A DNA stretch of 64,000 nt from Arthrobacter sp. Soil762 (lineage in GTDB: Bacteria > Actinomycetota > Actinomycetes > Actinomycetales > Micrococcaceae): contig NZ_LMSG01000001.1 in the NCBI RefSeq assembly GCF_001428335.1, positions 630,822-694,821 on the forward strand, given 5' to 3'. A program made the position numbers and the translations under genes. The notes below the pieces were generated by a model. It was not told the origin of the DNA. It searched no databases and saw only the letters and a list, made by a program, of their open reading frames with translations. Within the stretch, counting starts at the first letter, position 1, and each line of letters starts with the position of its first letter. Positions 43,448 through 53,070 of this stretch are shown one piece after another.

Positions 43448-44104
43448 GGTCGAGTCCTTCCTTTGTGATGTGGCGCCGTTGTTCAGTTTGGGAGACCACT
43501 TGTTTCCACAGGCGGTTTTTTTATTGGAAATGCGTCCGACAAAGACGAACCCGGCGTGATGGAACCTGTCAGCGCCCATCGGAAGGTGGGCGGTAGCGGG
43601 TCCGGACAGCGCCGGACCCGGAGCAGTTAAAGGCGATTTCGGGGCTCGGAGGCCGCTCTGTGCGAGTCGGCGCCTGTCGGGCTCCTGGCGGCCGAGACGG
43701 TGCTGCTAACCGCGTTTTCCGGAGTCCATAGTCCTCCGGCGGCACTTTCATCGGTAGGGCGCGTTGCGTCGACTCGTCCGTCGATATTGTCAGGTGGTTC
43801 CCGACTACCTGTATCACTCCGTGCTTGAGGGTGAAGGGGGTCTATTCCATTGACGTACAGCAAGTTCAGCGACTGGTTGTGAGCGTCGTGGCCATAGGGG
43901 TAGGCGGTCAGGTCCACGCTTGGGGATGGTCATCGGCAATTCTTTCTGTCCCCGGTCCTTTGTGGACGGCGGGAGGGTCTGTTGCGGTGGTCAACAGCGG
44001 CGGTGCTGGGAATAGCCGCGCGGCAGTGGACTCCGGAGTGGTGTAACCACTGCCTTGCGGCCTCGATGTGTGCGTCAGCCGACGTACCGCTCCTCCTCCG
44101 ACCC
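43448..44104. other. gene-free stretch before glpX
   Basis: 657 bases. A minus-strand frame 43627-43917 (96 codons, GTG start) is polar and disordered-looking and I do not accept it. No promoter or repeat stands out. Confidence 0.4.
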
Positions 44105-44155
44105 GAACTCACCAGGCGGCGCATTCCGGTTGGAATGCGTCGACTGGTGAGGTTC
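44105..44155 (-). terminator. long hairpin after glpX
   Basis: Arms 44105-44127 and 44132-44155 pair over about 23 bases with few mismatches around a GGTT loop (core GCATTCC/GGAATGC). It begins six bases beyond the glpX stop on the minus strand, so it probably ends the glycerol operon. Confidence 0.75.
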
Positions 44156-44160
44156 AGTGG

Positions 44161-45277
44161 TTAGCTCTGGCGTGAATAGGATTCCCACTTGTGGGCCTGG
44201 TGTTCGCCGTCGACGAAGCGGACGGTGCCTGATTTGGACCGCATCACGATCGACTGGGTCAGCACCTTGTCCTTGGCGTAGCGCACACCGCGGAGAAGGT
44301 CGCCGTCGGTGATGCCGGTGGCCGCGAAGTAGCAGTTGTCGCCGGTGACGAGGTCGTCGGTGGAGAGGACCCGGTCCAGGTCATGGCCGGCGTCGATGGC
44401 CTTCTGCTTCTCGTCATCGTTGGTCGGCCACAGCCTGCCTTGGATCACGCCGCCGAGCGTCTTGATGGCGCAGGCTGTCACGATGCCTTCCGGCGTTCCG
44501 CCGATTCCCATGAGGGCGTCGACCCCAGTACCGGAGCGCGCGGCCGCGATCGCGCCGGCGACGTCGCCGTCCATGATGAATTTGGTGCGGGCACCGGCTT
44601 CGCGGATTTCCTCCACCAGCCCGCGGTGGCGGTCGCGGTCCAGGATCATAACGTTGAGCTGGTTGATTTTGACGCCCTTGGCCTTGGCGATGAGGTGCAG
44701 GTTCTGCTTGACGGGCAGGCGCAGGTCCACGACGTCCGCGGCTTCCGGTCCGGTGACCAGCTTCTGCATGTAGAAGACGGCGGAGGGGTCGAACATGGTG
44801 CCGCGCTCGGCCACGGCGAGGACGGCAAGGGCGTTGTTGATGCCGAGGGCGGCCAGGCGGGTTCCGTCGATGGGGTCCACGGCGACGTCACATTCAGGGC
44901 CGGTGCCGTCACCGACGTGCTCGCCGTTGTACAGCATGGGGGCTTCGTCCTTTTCGCCTTCACCGATGACGACGACGCCGTTGAAATGGACGGTCGTGCT
45001 CGCCGTTGTACAGCATGGGGGCTTCGTCCTTTTCGCCTTCACCGATGACGACGACGCCGTTGAAATGGACGGTGGACAGCAGGGAACGCATGGCATCGAC
45101 GGCGGCGCCGTCGGCCTTGTTTTTGTCGCCGAATCCGACCCAGTGGCCGCCGGCAATGGCGGCGGCTTCGGTCACGCGGACGAGTTCCAGCGCCAGGTTC
45201 CGGTCGGGTTCGTCGTCGCCCACGGCCAGCGCCGGGGACAGGGTTGAATAGCGGGTTGATCTGGAAGCGTCAGACAT
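44161..45277 (-). pseudogene. glpX: class II fructose-1,6-bisphosphatase, broken by a 79-bp tandem duplication
   Basis: GlpX-type lithium-sensitive FBPase: [18 protein letters not shown] start (ATG 45277), [20 protein letters not shown] substrate and metal site, DVAVDPIDGTRLAALG, GIGGTPEGIVTACAIK. Bases 44917-44995 are repeated as 44996-45074. Because 79 is not a multiple of three, translation leaves the frame after YNGEH and stops about 14 codons later (product about 105 aa). The rest of the gene is intact in another frame to 44161. Without the extra unit the gene would read through normally. It is last in glpD-glpF-glpK-glpX. Confidence 0.9.
44917..45074. repeat. 79-bp tandem duplication inside glpX
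   Basis: Two nearly identical 79-base units, 44917-44995 and 44996-45074, each containing the codons for [20 protein letters not shown]. The junction shares GGT. Such a repeat can expand or contract by slippage, which would restore glpX. Confidence 0.9.
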
Positions 45278-45504
45278 AGCGGCCTCATTCTTGGTAGTGG
45301 GGGATGCGTGGCGGTCAGCGTGCGGCGGATCTGTTTTCCTGTGGGGGCTGGCGGGGGCGTTGCCGGAAGCCTTGGCAACACTGGAGCGCCCGGCCATCGG
45401 GCCGGCCCCGGGGGCGCGGGGCGTGCAGGTGGCGGCCCGCAGGCGCCACCTGCACGGAATAGGCTCCCGGCCGCCGCCGCTGTCTGGCGGGGGGCGGCCG
45501 GGCT

Positions 45505-47022
45505 CTACTTCACGTCCTCGTCTACCCAGTCCATGGACTTGGTGACGGCCTTTTTCCAGAGCCGGAGCTGTCGGAAACGCTCGGCGTCGTCCATTTTCGG
45601 TGTCCAGCGCTTGTCCTCGCCCCAGTTGGCGGTGAGCTCTCCGAGGTCTTTCCAGAAGCCGACCGCCAGGCCAGCCGCGTAGGCCGCGCCGAGCGCAGTG
45701 GTTTCAACGATCCTGGGCCGTACCACGGCCACTCCGAGAATGTCGGCCTGGAACTGCATGAGGGCCTCGTTGGCGACCATGCCGCCGTCGACCTTCAGCT
45801 CGGTCAGGTCCACTCCGCTGTCCGCGTTGACGGCCGCCAGCACCTCGCGGGTCTGGAACGCGGTGGCTTCCAGTGCCGCCCTGGCAATGTGGGCCTTGGT
45901 GACAAAACGGGTCAGTCCAACCAGGGCGCCCCGGGCATCCGGACGCCAGTAGGGTGCGAAGAGGCCGGAGAATGCCGGTACGAAGTAGGCGCCTCCGTTG
46001 TCCGGCACCGACGAGGCCAGGGCCTCAACCTCCGGGGCGGAATCGATCAGACCCAAGTTGTCCCGCAGCCACTGGATCAGCGATCCGGTGACGGCGATGG
46101 ATCCTTCCAGCGCGTAGTGCGGCTTCTCATTGCCGAGCTTATAGCCGAGCGTTGTCAAAAGGCCGTTGCTGGAGTGAACGATCTCTTCGCCGGTGTTGAA
46201 GATCAGGAAGCACCCAGTGCCGTAGGTGTTCTTGGCCTCGCCCTTGCCGAACGCGGCCTGGCCGAAGGTGGCTGCCTGCTGGTCCCCGAGGATGCCGGCG
46301 ACAGGAACTCCGCGCAGCAGCTGGGAGTGGTGGACAATGCCGTAGACCTCGGAAGAGGACCTGATTTCGGGCATCATGGACCTGGGCACATCAAACGCCT
46401 CAAGGATGCTGTCATCCCATTGCAGTGTTTCCAGGTCCATGAACAGGGTCCGGGACGCGTTGGTGACGTCGGTGATGTGAAGGCCGCCGTCGGTGCTGCC
46501 GCCGGTCAGGTTCCAGATCACCCAGGAGTCCGTGGTGCCGAAGAGCAGGTCCCCGGCCTCGGCCTTGGCCCGCGCACCCCGGACGTTGTCCAGGATCCAT
46601 TTGATCTTGGTGCCGGAAAAGTAGGTGGCCAGCGGCAGGCCGACCTGCTTCTTGAAACGGTCCACACCGCCGTACGTTGCCAGCTCGTCGACGAGGTCCT
46701 GGGTGCGGGTATCCTGCCACACGATGGCGTTATACACCGGACGCCCCGTCCTCCTGTCCCAGACCACGGCAGTTTCGCGCTGGTTGGTGATCCCCACGGT
46801 GGCGATGTCGTGGCTGGTCAGGTTTGCCTTGGACAACGCTGAGCCGATGACCTCGCGGATGTTGTCCCAGATTTCGACGGGGTCGTGTTCGACCCAGCCG
46901 GCCTGGGGAAAGATTTGTTCGTGTTCTTTCTGGCCGCTGGATATGATCTTGCCGCTGTGGTCAAAAATAATGGCACGGCTGCTGGTCGTGCCCTGATCGA
47001 TTGCAATGACATACTGCTTCAT
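45505..47022 (-). CDS. glpK: glycerol kinase
   Basis: 505-aa FGGY kinase converting glycerol and ATP to sn-glycerol 3-phosphate. N-terminus [35 protein letters not shown] (FGGY signature-like region), [38 protein letters not shown]. Two ATGs are adjacent; the second (47022) has AAGGAAG at better spacing. It follows glpF by 45 bp and precedes glpX. Length and motifs are typical, and glycerol specificity is well supported by motif and context. Confidence 0.95.
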   Translation of the reverse strand: MKQYVIAIDQGTTSSRAIIFDHSGKIISSGQKEHEQIFPQAGWVEHDPVEIWDNIREVIGSALSKANLTSHDIATVGITNQRETAVVWDRRTGRPVYNAIVWQDTRTQDLVDELATYGGVDRFKKQVGLPLATYFSGTKIKWILDNVRGARAKAEAGDLLFGTTDSWVIWNLTGGSTDGGLHITDVTNASRTLFMDLETLQWDDSILEAFDVPRSMMPEIRSSSEVYGIVHHSQLLRGVPVAGILGDQQAATFGQAAFGKGEAKNTYGTGCFLIFNTGEEIVHSSNGLLTTLGYKLGNEKPHYALEGSIAVTGSLIQWLRDNLGLIDSAPEVEALASSVPDNGGAYFVPAFSGLFAPYWRPDARGALVGLTRFVTKAHIARAALEATAFQTREVLAAVNADSGVDLTELKVDGGMVANEALMQFQADILGVAVVRPRIVETTALGAAYAAGLAVGFWKDLGELTANWGEDKRWTPKMDDAERFRQLRLWKKAVTKSMDWVDEDVK

Positions 47023-47067
47023 CATGACTTCCTTGTCCTAGGGAATGACGGTGTTCGGGTGCCGCGG

Positions 47068-47817
47068 TTACTGTGCGGCGGTGAAGACTATGGGCGCAGC
47101 GGCGGCAACGATGCCGGCCAGCCCTCCGCCGGCCATGGGACCGACGACGGGAATCCACGAGTAGGACCAGTCGCTTTTGCCCTTGCCCTTGATCGGGAGC
47201 AGTGCGTGTGCAATGCGTGGCCCAAGGTCACGGGCCGGGTTGATGGCGTAGCCGGTGGGGCCGCCGAGGGAAACACCGATACCGACCACCAGCAGGGCCA
47301 CAGCCAGCGGTCCGAGTCCGGAGGGCGTGCCGCCGAAGGTCAGGATGACGAAGACCAGGACAAACGCGCCGATGATTTCGGTGACGAGGTTCCAGCCGGT
47401 GGAGCGGATGGCCGGGCCGGTGGAGAACACCGCCAGTTTGGTGGCTGCCAGAGGCTCCGCGTCGAAATGCTGCTTGTGCGCCAGCCAGCAGACGACGGCG
47501 CCCAGGAAGGCGCCGGTCAGTTCGCCGCCGAAATAGGTGATGGTCGACAGGAAATCGACCGGGATGCCGGGGACGAATTCCTTCTTACCGTTGAGGATCA
47601 GGCCCAGCGTGACGGCCGGGTTGAGGTGGGCGCCGGATTTTGCTGCGATGAATACGCCGGCGAAGACGGCGATGCCCCAGCCCCAGGTGACCATGAGAAA
47701 CCCGCCGTTGTTTCCCTTCGTTCCCTTCAGGGCAACGTTGGCGACGACACCGCAGCCGAGCAGCGTCAGCATCGCGGTGCCGAATATTTCGGACAGGAAG
47801 ATAATTCCGAGAGACAT
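47068..47817 (-). CDS. glpF: glycerol uptake facilitator (aquaglyceroporin)
   Basis: 249-aa MIP-family channel with both NPA boxes: AHLNPAVTLG and GYAINPARDLGPR. The residue after the second NPA is Arg-Asp, the aquaglyceroporin (GlpF) type. Six transmembrane segments are apparent. AGAAGGAG precedes the ATG. Passes glycerol into the cell for GlpK, encoded next downstream; glpD lies upstream. Confidence 0.95.
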   Translation of the reverse strand: MSLGIIFLSEIFGTAMLTLLGCGVVANVALKGTKGNNGGFLMVTWGWGIAVFAGVFIAAKSGAHLNPAVTLGLILNGKKEFVPGIPVDFLSTITYFGGELTGAFLGAVVCWLAHKQHFDAEPLAATKLAVFSTGPAIRSTGWNLVTEIIGAFVLVFVILTFGGTPSGLGPLAVALLVVGIGVSLGGPTGYAINPARDLGPRIAHALLPIKGKGKSDWSYSWIPVVGPMAGGGLAGIVAAAAPIVFTAAQ

Positions 47818-47987
47818 CTTTGACTCCTTCTTAATGTTCTGCTTTGGCCGGTCTCGGGTGATGACCGGCGGTCGGGGGCGCCAGGCGTCGTTCCGCCCCG
47901 CCGGCCCGCTGTGCGGGTCCGGATCGTACTGGTCCGGATCCGCGCGAAGGGTGCGGTCCGGCTTTTAGCGCGTGGCCTTGCTGTGCG

Positions 47988-49697
47988 TCAGGAGATCGGG
48001 CTGTGTACCGGGACCCCGTGGAAACGCCGCAGCACATCTTGTGCGTGCGTGATTTCCTGGGCGACCCGGGCCGTATCCCAGCCGAGCGGGCCCGCGAGGG
48101 CCTGGGCCAGCTCGGTGAGGAGTTCGGCGGTGACCAGGCCCCGGAAGGCCAGGGATGTGCGCCGGATGAGGACATCGATCAGGTGTCCGATCTGCTCGTG
48201 CCGGACCATGAACTCGATTTCGCGCAGGCTCAGCTCGCGGGTTGAGTGCAGGATGCGGTCCTCGCCGGCGGCGAGGTACGTGATTACGTCGGTTGCACGC
48301 GTGCCGTAGCGGGTCAGCAGTCCTTCCACCCGGGCGGCGTCCAGATCATCTGACACGCGCCGTGCGATCCAGGCCTGGATGTCGGTCTCAGTGGGAGGGA
48401 AGTCAGCTCCGCCGCCGATGGGAAGCTTGGCGGTTGAGATCTTCCGTTTGTGACCAAGGATCGTCAGGACATCGTTGGTCATATGCTCGGACAGGGCCCG
48501 GAAGGTGGTCCATTTGCCGCCGACCAGACTCAGGACCGGAACGTTGGTGCCGGCGATTTCACGGTCTCCGTGTTCAATGCGGTAATCGCGGGAGACGAAC
48601 CCGGGGTGTTCGGCGTCATCACGCGGGAGCGGGCGGACGCCGGCGAAACTGTACACGATGCTCTCCCTGGTGATCGTGATGTCAGGAAAGACGTGTTTGA
48701 TCAGGTCGAAGAAGTATGTGATCTCCTCGTCGGTGCAGACGGCGTCCTCGTCCATGTCGGCGCGGATGTCCGTGGTGCCGACCAGGACGCGGTCCCCCAT
48801 GGGGTAGATCAGGACGATCCTTCCGTCCGTGTGTTCAAAGAAGATTTCGCTCCCTTGGCAGGCGTCGAACAGTGCGGGGTGGTCCAGCACGATATGGGAT
48901 CCCTTGGTCCCTCCCATGAATTGGGAGGGCGAACCCAGTGCCTCATTGGTCAGGTCAACCCAGGCCCCGGTCGTGTTCACGATCACATCGGCCGTGAAGG
49001 AGAACATCTCCCCGGTGAGTTCGTCACGGAGCTGGACGCCTTCGTCACCGATTCCGGTGACGCTGACGTAATTGGCGGCTCGGGCTGTGCCATTGCCGCC
49101 GGCGGCCTTCTGTCCGTCCTGGAGGACATCCAGGGTGAGCCGCTCGGGGTTGTGCACGGACGCGTCAAAGTAGGTGGCCGTGTATTTTACGCCCGGATTG
49201 AGGCGGGGAAGTTCCTGCAGGGCCTTGGTGCGTCCCTTGAACTCGTGCCGGGGGACGGTTCCGCCGAAGGCCCCCCGTTCCTTGGGTGTGCCGTGCTGTT
49301 TGTGGGTCAGGAACCTCAGCGGGGCGGCCAGGACGCCGGAGAACGTGCTGAAGATCGGAATGGTGGTTTTCAGCGGTTTAACATAGTGTGGGGCGAGCCT
49401 GAGGAGCCCGTTGCGTTCGGTGACGGATTCCTTGACGAGGCGGAATTCGCCGTTTTCAAGGTAACGGATCCCGCCGTGGATCATATGTGAGGAGGCGCCG
49501 CTCGCGCCCTGGCAGTAGTCCCCGCGTTCCACCAGTGCCACATCCACGCCCTGCAGCGCCAGGTCCCGGAAAGTACCAACCCCGTTGATGCCGCCGCCGA
49601 TGATCAGTACCTTCGCCCGGGGGCGTTCACGCAGACTCTCAACCGTGGTGCGGGAAGAGGCCGGACTGCCGTCACTAATGTAATCATGCTTGCTCAA
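47988..49697 (-). CDS. glpD: glycerol-3-phosphate dehydrogenase (FAD-dependent)
   Basis: 569-aa membrane-associated flavoenzyme oxidising glycerol 3-phosphate to dihydroxyacetone phosphate and feeding quinones. FAD motif KVLIIGGGINGVGTFRDLAL, GASGASSHMIHGGIRYLENG, DRVLVGTTDIRADMDEDAV, SLVGGKWTTFRALSEHM. I start at the TTG at 49697 (LSKHDYIS), which has AAGGGAG 5-6 bases upstream; the frame continues further without family sequence. First gene of the glp operon. A damaged copy of its first part and promoter lies at 36478-37473. Confidence 0.95.
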   Translation of the reverse strand: MSKHDYISDGSPASSRTTVESLRERPRAKVLIIGGGINGVGTFRDLALQGVDVALVERGDYCQGASGASSHMIHGGIRYLENGEFRLVKESVTERNGLLRLAPHYVKPLKTTIPIFSTFSGVLAAPLRFLTHKQHGTPKERGAFGGTVPRHEFKGRTKALQELPRLNPGVKYTATYFDASVHNPERLTLDVLQDGQKAAGGNGTARAANYVSVTGIGDEGVQLRDELTGEMFSFTADVIVNTTGAWVDLTNEALGSPSQFMGGTKGSHIVLDHPALFDACQGSEIFFEHTDGRIVLIYPMGDRVLVGTTDIRADMDEDAVCTDEEITYFFDLIKHVFPDITITRESIVYSFAGVRPLPRDDAEHPGFVSRDYRIEHGDREIAGTNVPVLSLVGGKWTTFRALSEHMTNDVLTILGHKRKISTAKLPIGGGADFPPTETDIQAWIARRVSDDLDAARVEGLLTRYGTRATDVITYLAAGEDRILHSTRELSLREIEFMVRHEQIGHLIDVLIRRTSLAFRGLVTAELLTELAQALAGPLGWDTARVAQEITHAQDVLRRFHGVPVHSPIS

Positions 49698-50190
49698 AGT
49701 TGCTCCCTTGCAGCTTTTTCTTCGCACCCTGAGGCGCCTTCCTTTTCATTCTTCGAATAGGGTGGGAATATGTTCAAGCGTTTTGCACAAACGTGCAAAA
49801 CCGAGAATGCCGGCAGTTTCCCCGTCTGCGGGGCCGCGGTTGGAGGTGTCAGGGCACGGCCGATGGCCGCGGAAACCCGGGGATTTTTTCCGCGCAGCAC
49901 GCATATATTTCCTGCGGGAACTGAAGCCATCTCCCAGGCACCTGCGGACCTCCGCTCTCGACGGACTCGGCTGATCCGGCCCGAATTCCGGACGGACATG
50001 CACGTTGTCCCGGAGCCGGACACCCCGTACCAGCGCTTTTCCGTCGTCGCCCACCACCGATCCGCCCCAATGACGAGGCCTGTTCCTGCGGTGCGAATTT
50101 TCGCAGGACGCGTCCGCGACAGAGCCCCGTCACGTTACGACCAACTGATGCCGGAGGATGTCGCGAAGTGGTTCGTTACCGTACCCCATC
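49698..50190. promoter_or_regulatory. glp operon upstream region
   Basis: No gene. Contains a perfect 8-bp inverted repeat TTTTGCAC-AAAC-GTGCAAAA (49781-49800) that matches the motif before the SorC gene, and an AT-richer CATATATTTCC segment near 49901-49912. The sequence to 50052 is duplicated at 37121-37473. From about 50190 the IS21 remnant begins. Confidence 0.7.
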
Positions 50191-50191
50191 C

Positions 50192-50725
50192 GATTATGTT
50201 CCGCAGAACATAATCGGGAACGAGCCGCGGGACCGTGCCGCCGAAGAACGCGAACATCTCCGCATGCGCGCGCAGCCACGAATCCTGCCGCATATCCAGG
50301 CACGCCTCCACGAACGCATACCTGCTGAACGGCAGACAAGCGACGAACAAGTACACCTTCGAGACCTCTCCCGTTGCCGGATCGACCAGCTGCATCGTCG
50401 GCCCAGACCAGTCGACCTCGATGCTGCGGCCGGCCTTGTGGCCGACCCTGGACGAGGCGCCAGTGACCATCGCGTGATCGCCATAAAGCCTGCAGAACCG
50501 GCCATAACTCATCGCCGCTTGCCCCGCCCGACCGGATGCGTCGACATACTCCTGGTGCAGCAGCTTCACCGTCACCCCAACCCTGGCCAACTCCCGGTGC
50601 ACCTGGCCCCAGTCCGGCTGCATAAACACGCTCTCGCGCACCCCGCGGCCGGGAAATAGCGCCAGATAAACCGCACCATCAGACAAATCAGCAACGTCAT
50701 CCCAGCCGAGCCCTGCTCGATAGGC
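50192..50725 (-). pseudogene. IS21-family transposase (IstA) remnant
   Basis: Minus-strand frame carries IstA-like sequence: WDDVADLSDGAVYLALFPGR, DWGQVHRELARVGVTVKLLH, MSYGRFCRLYGDHAMVTG, the first catalytic Asp in SIEVDWSGPTMQLVDPATGE, and YAFVEACLDMRQDSWLRAH. The N-terminal helix-turn-helix and everything after PRLVPDYVLRN (including the later D and E) are missing, and there is no istB. A non-functional insertion sequence fragment. A 14-bp hairpin (50785-50798 with 50804-50817, one mismatch) flanks it. Confidence 0.85.
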
Positions 50726-50947
50726 CTTGATTGCGAAACTGCAAAACCAGTTTCGCCTTGATCTTCCGTACCATTGCCGGTAATCCTTCCGCCACGTGGC
50801 CCTCACGTGGTGGAAGGAGCCTTACAGATGGCGCTCACCCACACCGACACCGGCGCCCACCCACGCCAATCGGGATTCCGGCCACGACGCTCACCCGCAC
50901 CACCTCTGGACCCCCTGAAGGCCAATATTCACGTTGGGTGCCACTCC

Positions 50948-51130
50948 CCTACAGCGCCGACCAGCTCGCCGTCGGACGCGAGGATGGCGCCGTTGACGTT
51001 GGTGCCGTTGTCGCTGAGCAGGAAAGTGATGGACGCCGCGAGCTGCACGGCGGTGGCGGGCGTGGGGACGGTGGCCTGCATCAGCGGGCCGAGGCGTTCG
51101 GCCGCCAGCTGGGATCCCCAGTTGGCCACG
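50948..51130 (-). pseudogene. short-chain dehydrogenase C-terminal remnant, longest copy
   Basis: Minus-strand frame reads ANWGSQLAAERLGPLMQATV, VQLAASITFLLSDNGTNVNG and AILASDGELVGAV: the last 60 residues of an SDR. Cofactor and catalytic motifs are missing. About 110 bases match the remnant at 60546 closely, and a shorter piece matches 6717. Confidence 0.75.
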
Positions 51131-51436
51131 ACCTGACTTGGCTCATTTGGTTAGTGGATGGCATCGAGGATGGCTTGCTGTTCGGTGGCGATGTCGGGGG
51201 CGAATCATTGGGTGGTGCCGTTCACTAATTAGGCATAGGGGTTATCGTTCAGTTCACTACTTAGGTATAGGGGTATTCGCACATTCCTTGGACATACGTA
51301 TAGGGGATCCGTTGCGCATTCTTTCGCTTCTGGTCTACGCTTTGGCATATCCGGCATTTACATTTAGCCGTCGTTGTTTCTGGGTCGACGCTTGCTTAAC
51401 CAAATCGGATACTTTAAATCCCCAGTAGAAACAGCG
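51131..51436. repeat. intergenic region with 26-bp direct repeats
   Basis: GTTCACTAATTAGGCATAGG... (51220-51245) recurs with few changes at 51252-51277 (period 32 bases), and a shorter third copy of its TATAGGGG core lies at 51298-51305. A minus-strand FAPDIATEQQAILDAIH before a stop (51160-51210) may be a transposase end. More AT-rich than its neighbours. No gene is seen. Confidence 0.55.
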
Positions 51437-51727
51437 ATGAATATGAAAGCTACGTCCGCTGACTTAGTAAAGCCCTCGTCCTCGCTACAAGTCTGCTCGG
51501 TAATTCCAGCGGTGCTTGGGCCGCCGGCAATTACGGCTATCAGAGCATCAGCCATTCAGGCGTTGCAATTCCGCCGAGGTCGGATAAGTCGCAGAGCAAG
51601 CTGTGGTGGAATGACGGGTCCTGGTGGGCCGACATGTGGAAGTCCGGCAGCGGGTGGCACATCTACCGGCTGGGCCGCAGCCCGGAGACATGGATGGACC
51701 GGCACGAACTTCCCGATTGTTCTTGAT
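51437..51727 (+). pseudogene. frameshifted secreted protein with WW-rich repeat
   Basis: An ATG at 51437 starts MNMKATSADLVK. After a shift at the CCC near 51473 the next frame reads KALVLATSLLGNSSGAWA (a signal peptide), then GYQSISHSGVAIPPRSD, SKLWWNDGSWWADMWKSG and WHIYRLGRSPETWMD before a stop. The KLWxxDGxWW pattern is seen in propeller-like repeats of large secreted or surface proteins. Only about 95 residues remain, so it is both shifted and truncated. It ends 14 bases before the GH16 gene. Confidence 0.6.
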
Positions 51728-51740
51728 AGGGGGCCGGCTG

Positions 51741-52961
51741 ATGCTCTGGCGTAAATGCGTAGCGGTTGCATCATCCATTCTGGTTGGGTTCGCAATCATT
51801 ACTCCGACAACGGCAAGCGCCGCAACGACGATCTCGCCGACCATAGACACATACGTACAGGCGGACAAGGCGACTACCAACTTTGGGGCTAGCGTCCGTT
51901 TGTCTACAGAGGGACGTGCGAATATCTGGCGGAACACACTCCTACGGTTCAATGTTCCAGTTCCCGCTGGCGAACATGTTGTTTCGGCTAAACTGCGGGC
52001 ATATTCGGAGGCATCCACAACTTCCACTGAGTTCGTGGATGTTTTCACTACGTCTGGCGGCTGGACCGAGAGGGGAGTTACCTGGAATAACGCACCAGCA
52101 CGCGGGACGTGGCTGGGGAAGGCTGGCGGGTTCGCTACCGGCTCTTGGGTTGAATGGGATGTTACTAAGGGCGTTAGCGCAAAGGGTGGCGAGCAGAACT
52201 TCAAGCTGGAAAGCAACGCGCAGAAGTGGATCGGGTTCAAGTCGAAGGAATCTTCGTCCGCCCTGCGTCCAAGGCTGGTCGTGACGACCGCGACTGACAC
52301 GGTAACACCTACCGAAGCGGCGGTAGTCCATGGTTGGGGCACCCGGGTAACTGGCGACGAGTTCAATTACGCAGGTGCGCCGGATGCCACGAAGTGGATT
52401 GTTTACAACAGCGCCGGGCACGCGGGTCAGGGTATCCGGAGTCCACAGCAGGTTACGGTGGACGGTTCCAAAATGGTCATGACTGGAACTCCGGATGGCA
52501 CGACCGCTGGAATGGGCGCGAAGTTCGCAAACCAGAAGTACGGGCGGTGGGAAGTCCGTGCGGCCGGGTCCGGTGATAATGAGTACCATATGGTGTCCAT
52601 CCTGTGGCCGGATAGTGAGAATTGGCCCTGTGACGGCGAAGTTGACTACGCGGAGACGACTGGTGACTGGAACGTCATCCAGTTCTTCCACCACTATGGA
52701 TGTTCGAACTCGCAGACGTCGGCGTCCAAGGCTCTGGACGTTACTCAGTTCCACAACTACGCGGTTGACTGGTCTCCGAATGGGATCGTCGGCTACGTCG
52801 ATGGGGTGAAGTGGTTTGAGGACAACAACTCCGCGCACCAGCCTCCCGGTTCGATGCACCAGACGCTACAACTGGACTGGTTCCCAGACAGCACTGCTAA
52901 TGGCGCTGGCGAGATGCGAGTGGATTGGGTTCGCGTGTATGCGGCGGCTGGAACGGCCTAG
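51741..52961 (+). CDS. secreted CBM96 (DNRLRE)-GH16 glycoside hydrolase
   Basis: 406 aa. Signal peptide MLWRKCVAVASSILVGFAI ending PTTASAA. Residues 30-180 form a DNRLRE/CBM96-type carbohydrate-binding beta-sandwich (TIDTYVQADKATTNFGAS, TLLRFNVPVPAGEHVVSAKL, WNNAPARG). Residues 190-400 form a GH16 jelly roll with the retaining catalytic motif E-x-D-x-x-E as GEVDYAE, plus QFHNYAVDWSPNGIVGYVDG. GH16 members cut beta-1,3/1,4-glucans and algal galactans; this enzyme's substrate is unknown. ATG at 51741 follows AGGGGG by 8 bases. Base composition is visibly less GC-rich than the flanks, suggesting recent acquisition with the island. Confidence 0.88.
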   Translation: MLWRKCVAVASSILVGFAIITPTTASAATTISPTIDTYVQADKATTNFGASVRLSTEGRANIWRNTLLRFNVPVPAGEHVVSAKLRAYSEASTTSTEFVDVFTTSGGWTERGVTWNNAPARGTWLGKAGGFATGSWVEWDVTKGVSAKGGEQNFKLESNAQKWIGFKSKESSSALRPRLVVTTATDTVTPTEAAVVHGWGTRVTGDEFNYAGAPDATKWIVYNSAGHAGQGIRSPQQVTVDGSKMVMTGTPDGTTAGMGAKFANQKYGRWEVRAAGSGDNEYHMVSILWPDSENWPCDGEVDYAETTGDWNVIQFFHHYGCSNSQTSASKALDVTQFHNYAVDWSPNGIVGYVDGVKWFEDNNSAHQPPGSMHQTLQLDWFPDSTANGAGEMRVDWVRVYAAAGTA

Positions 52962-53014
52962 ACCTACACCCTGACCCAACTGCCGGGTGGGAACCGGTTA
53001 CGCAGACCCCATTA

Positions 53015-53062
53015 AACGCAGGCGGACGACGGCGGGAGGTCCCGCCGTCGTCCGTCTGCGTT
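53015..53062. repeat. inverted repeat with the longest arms (central GG)
   Basis: Core arms 53023-53037 and 53040-53054 are the family sequence in opposite orientation (GG centre). Pairing extends outward through AACGCAG (53015-53021) and CTGCGTT (53056-53062) to about 23 bp. It lies 54 bases after the GH16 stop, between it and the convergent small gene. Confidence 0.9.
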
Positions 53063-53070
53063 TGCGGCAT

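Noticed and set aside
43627..43917. 96-codon minus-strand frame before glpX
   Set aside because: Polar, disordered composition, GTG start without ribosome site, overlaps other equally open frames.
51220..51309. CRISPR array
   Set aside because: Only two full repeats and a partial, with a spacer of six bases; no cas genes in the window.
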